A stretch of 64,000 nucleotides of DNA, taken from the NCBI GenBank assembly GCA_021234155.1, contig JAJEKV010000322.1:188001-252000 (forward strand). Direction: 5' to 3'. Each line of letters opens with the position of its first letter. Within the stretch, counting starts at the first letter, position 1. Positions 1 to 11,374 of the stretch are shown here, piece by piece. Made by a program: the position numbers and the translations under genes. The DNA is from Isoetes taiwanensis (Eukaryota; Streptophyta; Lycopodiopsida; Isoetales; Isoetaceae). Under the pieces are notes generated by a model. That model was not told the DNA's origin. It did not search any database and worked only from the letters and a program-made list of their open reading frames with translations.

Positions 1-950
1 CAGTGGGGCGATTCTTGGATCAATATTGGTAGAAGGGCGTCGATTCTTGGGATCAATATTGGTAGAATGTTTCCAGAGAATGCTAAAGCCCGAAACAATC
101 CATCTAAGGAATCTTTTGCCAAATAACCGATTAATACAATGGGCAATTTTGGATAGAATGGATTCAGAAAACTTATTAAGTATAGCCAAATTCAAGTTCC
201 AGAGGCCCGAAACTGAGGCAAGCCTGCAGGAATGCTACCGATAGAAGAGGTCCAGCAGGTGCTCATAGCTGAATCTTTGGATCCTTGGTACCGATTTTGC
301 CAGTTCACACTCCACCAGGAACTATTCACTGCAAATTGTGCAGAGGCAGCGTCGGCGAAAAGAGATAGAATATAGAAATCGAATTTAAGGAGAATGAATT
401 ATATATGTGTAGATAATGATACCTGATAAGAGATAAGAGATATGGCTATAACATTTTGTTATCCCTAGATTGCTCGTATTGGCGCATCTGCTTGGAGCCT
501 AAGCTGTGATTATTTCTCGACAACTTGCTCTGTTTTTAGGTCTCTACAATTTGCTCTATTTTCGAAGTGTATCATTATTTGCTCTATTTTAGACCCTTCT
601 TTCGGTTTGTTAGATTTATATTTCAAGTTTGCTTTGTTTCGATTATGTGTTTGAGCTTTTCTCTTTTCTCCATTGAGCTTTTGCTTTGAATCCATGAATC
701 TTACGCGAATAATGAATACGGTTTATAATTGAAATGTGAGTGCACCATAATTATTACAGCAGTTTCTCGCACCATTGTCGAACGGGGAGTTAGCCCACTC
801 GGCGCGTGGGGGCTTGAATTTTTCCATTTATTTGGAATTGGAAATGTAATAGGAGCATACAGCGTCGGTGCGTGAGTGCTTTCGACCCATAAATATTAGA
901 CTCATATTTTGGGAGAACATAAAATAAACAACCTTATATAAGGAGTGATG
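1..950. other. AT-rich intergenic stretch, no gene recognised
   Basis: No coding region could be supported here. The first 66 bases hold a short imperfect direct repeat of about 24 bases (ATTCTTGGATCAATATTGGT, at about 11 and 43). A TATA-like TTATATAAGG lies at 934-943, just before the repeat-rich LTR remnant, and could be an old LTR promoter. The rest looks like decayed non-coding DNA. Confidence 0.5.
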
Positions 951-1126
951 AATTCACTCAATAACTCAAAACTACATCTATAGTCCCCTCCCATGCTTAT
1001 CAAGTTGGGTAACTTGTCCATTTGCTAGGGACAAGAGCCATATTCGTTACAATACACGTCTGCTACATGAAACGTCTGTTATTTTGTATATTCATGGCAT
1101 CCATGGGCCCATTACAATCTCTGCCA

Positions 1127-1751
1127 CTGAGACTAATGCTCGTGCTCGAGCATTCAAGGCTATGATTTTAACTATGTTTATTAATACATGCTCATTATTT
1201 TGTCTATATATTCGTGGCATCCATATGCATGTTATAATCTCTCCCACTAAGACTATGCTCGTTCTCGAGAGTTGGATAACTTGTCCATTTGCTAGGGACA
1301 AGAGCCATATTCGTTATAATATATGCCCGTTATTTTATTTGTTTATTCATGATGTCCATTGGCCCATTACAATTTCCCGACTAAGACTATGCTCGTCCTT
1401 GAGCATCCAAGACTAAGATACATGCCTATTATTTTGTCTGTATATTCATGATATTCACAAGCCCATTACAATCTCTCCCACTCTCCCACTAAGACTATGC
1501 TTATCCTCGAGCATCCAAGACTATGATATGCGCTCGTTATAATCTCTCCCACTAAGACTACGCTTGTCCTCGAGCATCCAAGACTATGATTTAACCACGT
1601 CTATCAGTGCCACTCTCTCTTCCACTAAGACTATACTCGTCCTCGAGCATCCAAGACTATAATTTAACCATGCTTACCAGTGCCACTCTAATTACAAGTT
1701 TATACTCGTCCTCGAGCATCAAAGACTATGATTTAACCATGCTTACAAGTG
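1127..1751. repeat. Tandem array with palindromic core in an LTR-element remnant
   Basis: At least seven degenerate units, starting near 1127, 1247, 1380, 1490, 1552, 1625 and 1697, share the core ATGCTCGTCCTCGAGCAT, whose ends are inverted repeats, followed by CCAAGACTATGATTTAACC. Spacing settles to about 70 bases in the last units. An eighth unit lies at about 8941-8992, on the far side of an inserted LINE, so the array was split by that insertion. On the minus strand the core resembles the GAGGACGAGC segments found near the ends of plant gypsy elements; that assignment is an inference. Confidence 0.7.
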
Positions 1752-2229
1752 CAATGCACAGAGCAGAGACGTATGATTGGGCCCATCAGTCGCACCTGTT
1801 CAAGGTCGTTTTTTTTTTTGAAGAACTGTGTCATCAATATATTAAAAGAATGGTAATGTTACAAAGCAAGTGAGGAGGAAGGAGAACTGCCCCAAAGAGA
1901 TAGCGATACCTCGACACTCCACAACAAACTCACGTAAAAAGCGCAACACTCTCGCTGTACAAACCCACCATCACCATCTACAACACCCAAGAAGTCCCGC
2001 CAAATGGCAAACTTCCGCTTCTACTACTTGGGAACACCGAAAAGCTTTTGAAATAGCTTGTACCGAGTTGAGGAATCGAGAGAGGCTCCAGTGCCAATCC
2101 CCGAAGATCCACAACCGCCCGCTTCCAAATCAGCCACACCAACCAAGCCACACACAAATGCAAGACTTGTCTGCACTTAAGAGCGACCAAGCACCGGGAT
2201 ACACATGAAGCAAAGAGCTGGCGGCTAGT

Positions 2230-5200
2230 CAATCTCACTCAAACAAAGCCCTAACCCAATCCCAGGCAATTTTGCAAGTGAGGGCATAAAACCAGATAAT
2301 GCTCCACATCTCATGATGAAGGCCACAACAAGGGCAGAGAGGGCTCACACCGCCTAAACCGACTCACAAGGGCATTCACTCGCGTCACCGGGTGCACCAC
2401 CGCCACGAAGCACCCTAACCTTCTTGGGGAAAGTGAGCTCCATGTCCACGCCCAAACCGAAGCGCCATCGAGAACCCGGGAAGGCTGCAGAGACCACTTG
2501 CCTGGAGGGGGCGGTGTGTCATGAATACTTGACACCCTAAGAAGAAGACCGCGACAAAGCAAGAAGACACAACATCCAGGATGAACCTTCCAAACCCGCA
2601 CCACCACATCATCCCGAGGGACTATAGGTATGTGTAGCGGAATACTCCCATACGTGTTTCCAGATAGCTTGGTCACACGCCCCTCAGCGAAAAGCGAAGC
2701 TCAAAGAACTCCCAATGGCTAGCTGACCACCCCAATACCAATCCTCCAAGGTGAGCACAACAACTCGCCTCCAACGGGCTGCGTCCAGAGCATGCACGTG
2801 GCAGCCAAGGGCAAGTCGCTAGGGGGTAGAGGAACCCACAAGAAAGGAGAAGAGTGGTGATAAACTGAGGTATAATCTAGCTGGAAGAGCACACACACAT
2901 GATCCCAAGCCCGCAACACTCCAATGAGAAAAGGGGATGCATGTGGGAAAGGCCGGAGACCATACAACAGTGCCCAGAGCAACTATACATGCCCAGACAG
3001 CTTCTCAAATGCCACACAATGGCGAAGAGACTGCAACAACAGCGCCGCACCAGGAGAAGATGCTCCATCCTGCGAGAATGCTCCAAACAAACTTGGAGAC
3101 CAACACCTTACTACTAAAGCCAAATCCGTAATGGCCAAGCCCCCATCCTCGAGGGGCTGGAGACACTTCCACCAAGCCACTTTAACAATTTGCCCCTTCA
3201 TCATCCCCCCCACACAAAATTTCGAACAATCTTATCCAAAGCCTGTATCTTACCCTCAGGAGCTAGCATCGCAGGATGTCAGATACACATGAGTGCTACA
3301 AAGCAATTGACTTGGCAATAGTGATCCTATACGCCATGGACAACTTGCTACCCTTCCACCAATTGAGTTGTTTTGCAACCCCCGCAAAATCTCATCCCAC
3401 ACCCTCCCCATGGAAACATCCCTCCAAAGGGAATACCCAAATGCCTTAGTACACACATTACACCGGAAGCACCTTCCAAGGGAATAGGGCCAAACAAGGG
3501 GAGGCGGAGTCAGCTAGGCCCATAATGCGGAGCACTTACCCCAATTCGGGAAGAATGCCTCGAGCCCAAGGTGAAAGTATCCAACAAACCCTTCACATTC
3601 CTTAAAATCCTCTCTTCGCCACCAAGAAGAGGAAAGTATCATCGAAACCTGTTTAATAATCTGTGGCTACCATCCCGCATCCAAGCCCATCCACCACTCC
3701 CTCCTCCACCGCAGCCAAAAAACAATCGAGACGGTGCCTCCGCCAAATCAAAACAAAGACGTTGCCAAAGGGCCCCCGACGACCCTCCGCCTAAGGAGAA
3801 AAGGCGGAGGGTTCACCTCGCACACACCCGTAGTGGCCGTGTTGACCTATGCAGCTTCATGATCGTTTGTCTCAGAAAGCGTGGACCACAGCCCAACGCT
3901 AACATCATGGCGCATAAGAACTCCCCAACGGACACTATCGTAAGCTTTGGCAAAGTCAAGCTTTAAGATAGGCAATGCCTTGACATTCTTTCGGCCCAAT
4001 AAAGGCCCTCATAAGCTGCGGCAACATTAGTCAAAATGTTCCTCCCGGGGACAAACCTGCATCGCACCTTACTAATGGAAGAAATCAACACCGGCTTTCA
4101 ACTTCTCTGCCGCAATAATCTTATATACGAGAGGACAACAAGGAGATAGGCCTCCAATCATTAATAGTAGAAGGTCGCTTAACCTTAGGAATCAAGGAAA
4201 TGCATGCATTATTCAAGATCCTATCCATTTGAGAAGATCTAGCGGCAACTCAAGATACACACGGTAATAATCGACTCACCAGCCCACTCCCAATAAGTCC
4301 GAAAGAACTCCACAAGAATGCCATTCAGCCCGGGACATTTATCCTTGGCCATGCACATATATCATAGCTAAATCCTCTCCGGAGAGCTCCTGCGCCCAAG
4401 CTCTCATCTTTGGTGAGGCGAGGAATAGATGGCTTAACGACCCCCAAAACAAGCTCTGCATCTCCTGCTCATAGGGAAGAGTGCCTTGTGCAAAAAACCA
4501 CGAGAAATGGGCATGCACATACCTCTGCCAAATCAGCGAGATCCTCCAAAGTCCGCCATCGAGGCGAGCAAAGGGATGCCATAGATCTTTGATATCGCCG
4601 CTGCCTAGCTGCTCACGAAGAACACCGGCGAACTTGTGTCCCCCTCCTTCAACCAGGTAAGGGCCGCCTTCACCACGTGTCTCCGCACTTTAACCTGCTC
4701 CAGAGCAACAATACTGCTGCAACACTTTGCATTCTCCCTAATGCCATCAGAAGGCTGCGCCCGAATCCTCTCCAACTCCTGATAGAGACCATGCTACGCT
4801 TCACCCTGGCCAACACAGTCACCATACTAGACATACCCTTCAGAGATGAAAAGGTATCAAGCCACAACTCCCGGCAATCGGGTTGAGAAATCCACATCGG
4901 CTAGAAGCCGGGTGTTCAACGAATAACACCGCCCTAGAGGGACGAGAGGCAATCGCACTCGACCGACAAAAAACGAGGGTAATGATCGAGAAATGGAGGT
5001 AGACAGGGTAATGTTACTCCGGCAGAAAGAGGGCACACTATCCAAAGGCGCATGGGGAAGCATAACACCGATCATGCCTAGCATACTAGGCCGCACCAAT
5101 CGCCTATTACAATAGGTGAAAGACAAATCCTGGGGACCTCAACCAAGGCCAAATCCTCGCAACAACGAGACCATTTGGTCCCTCTCAAACCCATGCACAA

Positions 5201-5660
5201 CCTGGGTTCGTAACTGTGAGCGATCCTCTACTGGCTCTACCATATTGAAGTCCCCTAACAACAACAAGCGACTGCTGAACCCACCAAGGGCTCGCAACTT
5301 ATTTCGAACTGTGGCCCATAAAGCACCCCCACCGAGAAGGCTGATTAGGAGCATAAACATTAACAATCCCCCACTCTTGCCCTCCCTCCAACCACTTAAT
5401 TATTGCCCACCGACCAAACCTTGTCTAGTACGTGACACGCACATCCATCCTCCAAGCAATAAGAGTACCCCCACTAGTCTTGAGGCAAGAAGAAGCAATA
5501 GAGGCAAAGCGCCTACCAACCATATTCATGAGCCTAGACATATCACCCCGGGTGACACTTATGCTCCTGAATGCAAACAATATCGGGGCGAATGGCGTTT
5601 AAGTGCCAAAGAAACACGGGCCCTCTTACTACTAGAGGACCGCACCCCCCGCACATTCCA
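2230..5660 (-). pseudogene. L1 ORF2 (endonuclease, reverse transcriptase), broken
   Basis: The order along the minus strand matches plant L1 ORF2. An AP-type endonuclease starts near 5640 (LKRHSPRYCLHSG), with LLLLGDFNMVEPVEDRS near 5250 (the catalytic GDFN) and TYCNRRLVRPSM near 5110. RT pieces follow: LNGILVEFFRTYW near 4350, FVPGRNIL near 4060, and LKLDFAKAYDSVRWG near 3950, which is RT motif A. Near 2300 the reading CPCCGLHHEMW fits the C-terminal zinc finger of plant L1 RTs. Many stops and frameshifts break it. It would nick target DNA and copy its RNA into the nick. Assignment is firm; function is lost. Confidence 0.85.
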
Positions 5661-5677
5661 ACTAAGGATCGACCTAT

Positions 5678-7440
5678 TTATTCCGGAGGAGAATTGTCCA
5701 GCCCCACATGCCTACCCACCAGACCATCAGCCCACTCCACAGAGTCATCATCTAGAGCCAGAGGATTAATCACAGCAATGTGACCCACAGCTACTCTACG
5801 TGAGATTCCACTTCCAACACGTGTTGGAAGTCCCCCAGGCACCTCCATAAAGTCATGGGCCACACTAGTCTCTACCTCCAACTGGGCTGCTCCAACCACC
5901 TCATGCTCAGCACATACCGCTACCGGGACATCCCCACCAGGATCACCAGCCCCTCCCACAGCCCTGTCCTCAGACCTAGCCACCACCAAATCATCTGAGC
6001 CCTCCCCTGAGCCACCACGTCCCCTAGCCCCGCCATCCAATGGGTGGCCAGCGGCAAGCCTGCCCCGGCCTCGTCCCACACCACCTCTCCCAACCACACC
6101 ACCTCGTCCAACTCCACTCACTGCACCACGGAGTCCTCTGTCTGTTGCCTCAGGAACAGAGGAATCCCGGGCCCCTGCATAAACACCCGCAAGCCCTACC
6201 ACATCACAAGCACCAGCAAGATCATCAACATGGTCAGATGGAAACACAATAGATGGAAACATCCGCCGGATCTCAGAGCCATTCAAAAGCTTCAATCGGA
6301 AGAGAAAATGCCAGGGACCACTACGCACTAGAAGAGAAGTGGGCACAGGCTGCAAAGCAGGCAGAGCAACACAGATCTTGGGGACCTGCACAATAGAATG
6401 AGCCAAATATACACCCAGGCCATTAGCCATAGAAACCAAGAAATCAAGCACCATCAGATCAGGAGGAAGATCTTGAATCTGGAACCAACATGGGATTTTA
6501 ACTGCTGTCAAAGAACTGGTGGACATTGCCGGAGTATAATACTGATACAACACATAAGATCCACCCAAAGTATCCACCCCCTGACTGACCAATTGTCGCA
6601 CGGAAGACTCAACCTAAAATATGATTATGAAGAAATTATATGGTAGGAATTTCAGAGACTGATACCTGGGCAAACCAATCCGCCTCAGATGTCTGGCAAG
6701 CCAAGAGCTAAACCTCCTCATGTCCAATATGTAACCCATGAAGTAGCCCAATACCGCAAATGAAACTAGATTCTCAATGGTCTGAACATGTCTGGTATGA
6801 TCAATATCTATCCATGGAGTCTCTGGAAGAGCTGCCTGCAGGTCAACAGAGTGATGATCCTCCACAAATTTTAGAGCCTCTTGAACACGGGCAGTCCTAC
6901 ACTCCGGAGCCTTGCGCTTGATCCAATCTGAAAACCCCGGCCGAGTGATCACGCAACAGCGGTGTCATTGCTCGCCGGGCCGAGACAGAGTTGGGGCTGC
7001 CGCACTGGCATCCTGAGAGGTATCCAGGGGCACCCCAGGAGGCATATCAACTACATGCACCCTAGAAGAGGGCGTATCACCAGCAAGTGATCCCTTCCCA
7101 AGCACAGGGGAAGAGGGCATCACAGATCCAGTTTCCAAAGGGGGCATGCTTGATGGGATCAAGACCGGAGTCTCCAAAACACAATCTACTAGGGTCTCAG
7201 AATTATATTGAGAGGAAGAGCAATCCATATACCTCTCAACCGAAGGGGATTCCAAGAGCTCCCTCATCTCTGCCACTAATTGCATGCCACTTCCTACAGC
7301 CCGCGCCTCTTCATGCATGCCGAGACCCGCGCCCTTCCCCTTTACTGGAGGATTCTTCCTCCTCGCCATCTCCCTTGGCTTCAGCCCCAAGCCATGAGGC
7401 TCAATCGATCCCCCATCAGTCTGTCTGGCAGGAGCCATGA
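5678..7440 (-). pseudogene. L1 ORF1 (gag-like RNA-binding protein), broken
   Basis: Read from an ATG at 7440 (MAPARQTDGGSIEPHG) the frame runs about 580 codons with only a few interruptions, including a TGA near 6965 and a stop near 6614. The middle part (about 6610-6250) reads like the DUF4283-type domain common in plant L1 ORF1 proteins, with VKIPCWFQIQDLPPDL and SGPWHFLF. A Gly/Arg-rich stretch of the VGRGGVGRGRGRL type follows and could bind RNA. ORF1 proteins coat the LINE transcript in the ribonucleoprotein used for target-primed reverse transcription. The domain identity rests on motif resemblance only. The gene is inactive as read, although the small number of stops suggests modest age. 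Confidence 0.7.
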
Positions 7441-7445
7441 CACCC

Positions 7446-7671
7446 AAACCAGTCCGGAAATCAGCTGTTTGCGGCAACAAACCACATGCCAAAACAGCTG
7501 ATGCTATACACCTCCGGAAAGAGCTCGGAACAAGCTTTCCAATGAGCCTAAGCACGCCAAACCAGTCCGGAAATCAGCTGTTTGCGGCAACAAACCACAT
7601 GCCAAAACAGCTGATGCTATACACCTCCGGAAAGAGCTGGAACAAGCTTTCCAATGAGCCTAAGCACGCCA
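7446..7671 (-). repeat. 113-bp tandem duplication at the L1 5' end
   Basis: Two units, 7446-7558 and 7559-7671, begin AAACCAGTCCGGAAATCAGC and are almost identical. The clearest difference is GAGCTCGGAAC in the first and GAGCTGGAAC in the second. They lie at the 5' end of the L1 copy, where the internal promoter is expected, so they may be promoter repeats like the 5' monomers of some animal L1s. That role is inferred. Confidence 0.8.
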
Positions 7672-7804
7672 AAATCTGACACCAGATAAGAGAGATATCG
7701 TCGATCAAAGTTTCGCCATTAGAACCCCACCTGTTCACGGTCTTAGTGGAGCTTGTCCTTTTATACGGGTTAAAGTATGGGGTTGAATAGTGTTCCTCGC
7801 TACC

Positions 7805-8132
7805 TGGAATGACTTGGAGCAGGTGCAAAAAGCCTTCTTGATACGAGCACTGGGGTGAACTTCACAGTCCCATATCAAATTTTGTTGCAGTAGACGGGTT
7901 TCTTGCCTATTCAGAGGGTGGCCCTTGATTGCCACATTGTCTATTTTCAGAAGGTGGTCAATATACGATGGAATGACTTGGAGCAGGTGCAAAAAACCTT
8001 CTTGATACGAGCACTGGGGTGAACTCCACAGTCCCATATTAAATTTTGTTGCAGTAGACGGGTTTCTTGCCTATTCAGAGGGTGTCCCTTGATTGCCACA
8101 TTGTCTATTTTCAAAAGGTGGTCAATATACGA
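7805..8132 (+). repeat. 164-bp tandem duplication inside LINE-B RT
   Basis: The unit TGGAATGACTTGGAGCAGGT starts at 7805 and again at 7969, and each copy runs to the GTGGTCAATATACGATG junction. It duplicates the thumb segment of the LINE-B RT (WNDLEQVQKAFL). The copies differ at only a few bases, so the duplication is younger than the decay of the copy as a whole. Confidence 0.85.
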
Positions 8133-8885
8133 TGCTCATCTCCCTAACCTAGCTTATATTATGGCAATGGGGTCGCAGCATCTAAAATAGAGCTCAATGG
8201 TTGGCTAGATAGAATGTGCAGGAGCACAGGTGCATACATGTGCAAACAGAGGCAGATCGCCATAGCTTGAGACAATTTCTTGACGCTTGCTTCCTCAGTA
8301 AGCTCCGGATGCCAGTGCCCTTGAATAGGTCAAGACAGCACACTACCAGCGCCACATAAATCCCACATTACCGCGTACCCATTTGCCTATGAAAAGTCAC
8401 AGACTCATTGCCTCCATTTGCACAGGGGCACACCATCTTCAAATTGAAACAGGCAGATAGATTGGCGAGCCATGCCAGAACAGGCTTTGTCAATGCTGCC
8501 AAATGGGAGTCATTGAGGATGAATCTCACACCCTTCAAATATGCCCAGCATATGATCAAATTCAGACGTGTTATGCTGAGTTGGTCAGGCCTGGCCCGCC
8601 GCTACATGTGACCTTGAGCACGGCTTCCGTACGGATGCCGGGATCATATCTTTAGGAGGTCATGGATATGCGAGATCAGCTATGTCCTCGGGCACACACT
8701 TGACATGTATATACATATATTTCATGATGATGTATACTTGTGTAGTTTGACAGCATTCTTATTACTGCCACAGTTTTTCCCTCGAAAATCCTACGGAGAT
8801 GGGTTTTTTTAACCTGGGCAGTAATAAGTTTGGTGCGCTCCTCATTGGGTCCCATAGGCCGATTGGTCTCCGTGGACGATAAAAA

Positions 8886-8928
8886 TCTTTCTTTCTTTCT
8901 TTCTTTCTTTCTTTTTTTTTTTCTTTCT
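8886..8928. repeat. (CTTT)n tail of LINE-B copy b
   Basis: A tetranucleotide run of about ten units follows directly on the conserved LINE-B 3' end (TCTCCGTGGACGATAAAAAT). Since the two other LINE-B 3' ends in the window also close with simple repeats, it is read as the LINE tail rather than a chance microsatellite. Confidence 0.8.
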
Positions 8929-9071
8929 AATTACCAAGGTTATACTCATCCTCAAGCATCCAAGACTATGATTTAACCATGTATACCAGTGTTACTCTAA
9001 TTGCTAAGGTTACCAGGATTGTGCAAATTGCATGTGCATATGGGCACCCATGGAGACTCGAACTAGAGACT

Positions 9072-9087
9072 TGCTCTGATACTAAAT
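9072..9087 (-). other. Primer-binding-site-like sequence of an old LTR element
   Basis: Read on the minus strand this is TTAGTATCAGAGC, one or two changes from the initiator tRNA-Met primer site TGGTATCAGAGC. On the plus strand it is followed by TGTAATGTTCC, which can be the inner end of an LTR read from the other strand. It suggests that the repeat array to the left belonged to a minus-strand LTR element. No second LTR was found, so the element boundaries are unknown. Confidence 0.45.
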
Positions 9088-9329
9088 GTAATGTTCCTAA
9101 CTAACATGCCTTAACAAACTCGACAAAAATGTCTAGACATTTATGATGCTTTTACCCATTTATCCAGTGTCTTGGGAACGCCCCACAGGCACAGTTCAAG
9201 ATGTGAATACTCGAGAAGCCTCTCATGGGTCCGTTATGATTTGGGATGCTAGAGCTTTGGAACTAGTGAAGACAACACATTACAAAGTCCAGATTAATCC
9301 CACACTTGCTACAGCAGTATCTGCTAGTG

Positions 9330-9860
9330 CATTTTCCCTTGAATAAACGTAGACTAATTGCATTCATTCGTACAGGAGTGCACCCCTTCAGAATTGAGAC
9401 ACGCGGATGTGCTTGGGGAGATCTGGCAGATAAGCTCTACCATTGCCAAATAGAACTTATTGAAGATTATACCACAGTCTTCAAAACTATCCAGCCTTTG
9501 GACAAGTTATGTCGGTTTGGTTCCGCCTAGCCAACTGCTACATGTGATCTTGGAGGTGGCTTCACTAGGAGTCCTAGCATCATACCTCCAGGAGGTAATG
9601 GAAATGCAAATTTTGTTGGTTATCAGCAAGCCTATTACTGCTAAGGTTTTTCCCTAAAAAACCATTCGGGAGAGGGGGGAGGGGGGAGGGGGGTTCTTTA
9701 ACCATGGACAGTAATAGGTCTATTGCGTTTTTTATTTGGGTTCCATGGGCCTCTTTGATCACCATGGATGGAAAAAGTCAATGCTATTCCATTCCATTCT
9801 ACTCTACTCTACTCTACTCTACTCTACTCTACTCTACTCTACTCTACTCTACTCTATTCT
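9330..9860 (+). mobile_element. LINE-B copy c: 3' fragment
   Basis: The reading RRLIAFIRTGVHPFRIET aligns with the segment before the C-terminal finger of copy b. The 3' untranslated region matches copy b (TTACTGC, then AGGTTTTTCCCT, then GGACAGTAATA, then CCATGGGCC). It ends in an (ACTCT)n tail at about 9799-9858. An extreme 5' truncation is the usual outcome of aborted target-primed reverse transcription. The segment 9088-9330 just upstream reads open (VMIWDARALELVKTTHY) but I do not recognise it. Confidence 0.7.
9799..9858. repeat. (ACTCT)n microsatellite, LINE-B copy c tail
   Basis: About twelve perfect ACTCT units follow ATTCCATTCCATTCT at the 3' end of LINE-B copy c. The position is equivalent to the (CTTT)n tail of copy b. 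Confidence 0.9.
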
Positions 9861-10095
9861 TTCAGCATGCCACCTTTGGATTGCCCCAAAGAACAGAAAC
9901 TTTTCGGACTTTGTTAGATTATTATAGACAATAGAAGATAATTGTATATTTGTCCTCTCTTTTAGCCAATCTTTTCTAGGCATTTGTGCATTTTCTTTCC
10001 CTCCCCCTGACACCGATTTTAAGTCCCCAAATTGGATTCTGAGCACACTTTTTACAGCCAGAGACCCCATAGCCTTTGGAAGTCAGCACACAAGG

Positions 10096-11374
10096 ATGGA
10101 GGGGAATCTGCATGCGCTAAAGAAGCGGGCACGTAATGCCGAGGGCTCCTCCCCCTCGGAATTCATCACACAGACAGAGGCAATACATGTCCTGGAGGGA
10201 AAGCTGAACGCCATTCAGGACAAGCTGGCAGGTGTGGAGATGCAAAGGGATACCCAGCCAGCAGCTATTCTCAAGAAATAGTTGGCGAAAGAGAAAGAAC
10301 GTATCTCGACGCTGGAAGAGCGCATCAGGCCACTGGATGACCGCTTTGGCCTCGCTGACTTTGAGCGCAGACAAGCACGTGATACTGTTGCCCACCTAAG
10401 AAGTGAAGTGACTGTGATGTCCCACACTCTCAGCGATGCAACCCGACGTCTAGAGCAGCTCCAAGGGCAAACGTCAGAGGATGTGGTACATCTGCAAAGC
10501 GAGCTCAGACAGGCAGTGGCGCAGGTTGCACAGTTGGTTGCCCTAGACGGCCGGTTGGCAGAACAGGAGGCTACAATGTCTCGGATGCAGGGGAGGTTGG
10601 ATACCTTGGAGAAGAGACAACCTGAAAGTCAAGAGGCAGCACCCAGGCTTTCGGCCCTTGAGAAGAGGATGGCCGAGTTCCAGCGGGAGATGTATGATCT
10701 GCTGCGATGCGATGAAAGGCACAAGCATCTTGCACAGGGGCAAAGACCACCACCATGCCCAATACCTGAGGTAGAGGTTGCACAGGGAATTAGACGGGTC
10801 CTTCGCGAGGAGAAGGACCGCCAGTTGTCGTTCGCGGCTTGCCTTAAGAACAGGGGGAAGATCTCCCAGCTAAAGAAACCCGACCAGAGTCGGAGAGCCA
10901 AGCATGAGACCCCGACTAGTTAAACTCACATTGCTCGACCAAGCGTCGAAGACGTTGATGCTGCAGCGCGCTAGTCGCTTGAAGGGGACATCGGTGTACT
11001 TAGACACGGATCTGACCCCGGCTCAACAGAAGGAGAGGCAGGAGGAGTTCACAAAGATTAGACAGGTCAGGCAGGCATGGGGATCAGCAGGCCTGGTGAA
11101 TGGCAAGTTGAAGGTATTTGTGCCTCCACGGCCAACAGTGGCAGAAGCGGCGACCAGGGGACCAAGCACTTCTGGATCCCCCACTTCCAGAATAGTGGAT
11201 CGCACACAGCAGCCAGGACCAAGTACCCGGGCACCACCCACAGTAGCAGAGCTGGACATGAGAGCCCCAGCACCTGCCAATGGCCCAACTCCTGCAGCCT
11301 CCATGGGGGATCGGGACATGGCGATCACCACGCGACATAAGAAGAGTGCCTTCAATTGTGTCGTAGAAGCGTGA
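10096..11374 (+). pseudogene. LINE-B ORF1 (coiled-coil plus C-terminal nucleic-acid-binding region)
   Basis: The reading starts at ATG 10096 and continues through a single in-frame TAG at 10279-10281 to 10923; a frame change then leads into 10904-11374. The first two thirds are strongly helical with heptad-like spacing (for example TLEERIRPLDDRFG and LEKRMAEFQREMYDLL), so a coiled coil is likely and would trimerise or multimerise the protein. The C-terminal part (RPRLVKLTLLDQASKTLML, then RASRLKGTSVYLDTDLT) resembles the folded C-terminal region of ORF1 proteins of animal L1/CR1-like LINEs. A Pro-rich tail follows. The role would be an RNA chaperone coating the LINE RNA. One stop and one frameshift break it. 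Confidence 0.7.

Larger units (their letters stand above)
1808..7727 (-). mobile_element. L1-type LINE, about 5.9 kb, with 15-bp target duplication
   Basis: A plant L1-like non-LTR retrotransposon read on the minus strand, inserted in LINE-B copy b. The 3' end is a short poly(T) on the plus strand near 1809-1819. The flanks carry CACCTGTTCAAGGTC (1793-1807) and CACCTGTTCACGGTC (7728-7742), a 15-bp target-site duplication with one mismatch. It holds a gag-like ORF1 and an ORF2 with endonuclease, reverse transcriptase and C-terminal zinc finger, all with stops and frameshifts. The length is close to a full plant L1. The 5' region has a 113-bp tandem duplication. Confidence 0.88.
1752..8935 (+). 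mobile_element. LINE-B copy b: 5'-truncated LINE, split by the L1-type LINE
   Basis: Two pieces, about 1752-1807 and 7743-8935, read as one non-LTR retrotransposon once the insertion at 1808-7727 is removed. Around the join the reading YDWAHQSHLFK runs into the RT thumb region and then WNDLEQVQKAFL, matching the better copy at 21.4-21.7 kb (WDKLERVQKAFLT). Further on, about 8400-8600, is the C-terminal Cys/His finger (RLCQCCQMGVIEDESHTLQ). The 3' untranslated region ends CATAGGCCGATTGGTCTCCG followed by a (CTTT)n tail. It is truncated at its 5' end and carries an internal tandem duplication. Confidence 0.75.

Noticed and set aside
9143-9346. Open frame with VMIWDARALELVKTTHY resembling a WD-repeat strand
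   Set aside because: Only one repeat-like match and no neighbours; it runs into LINE-B sequence, so it is too weak to call a WD40 gene.
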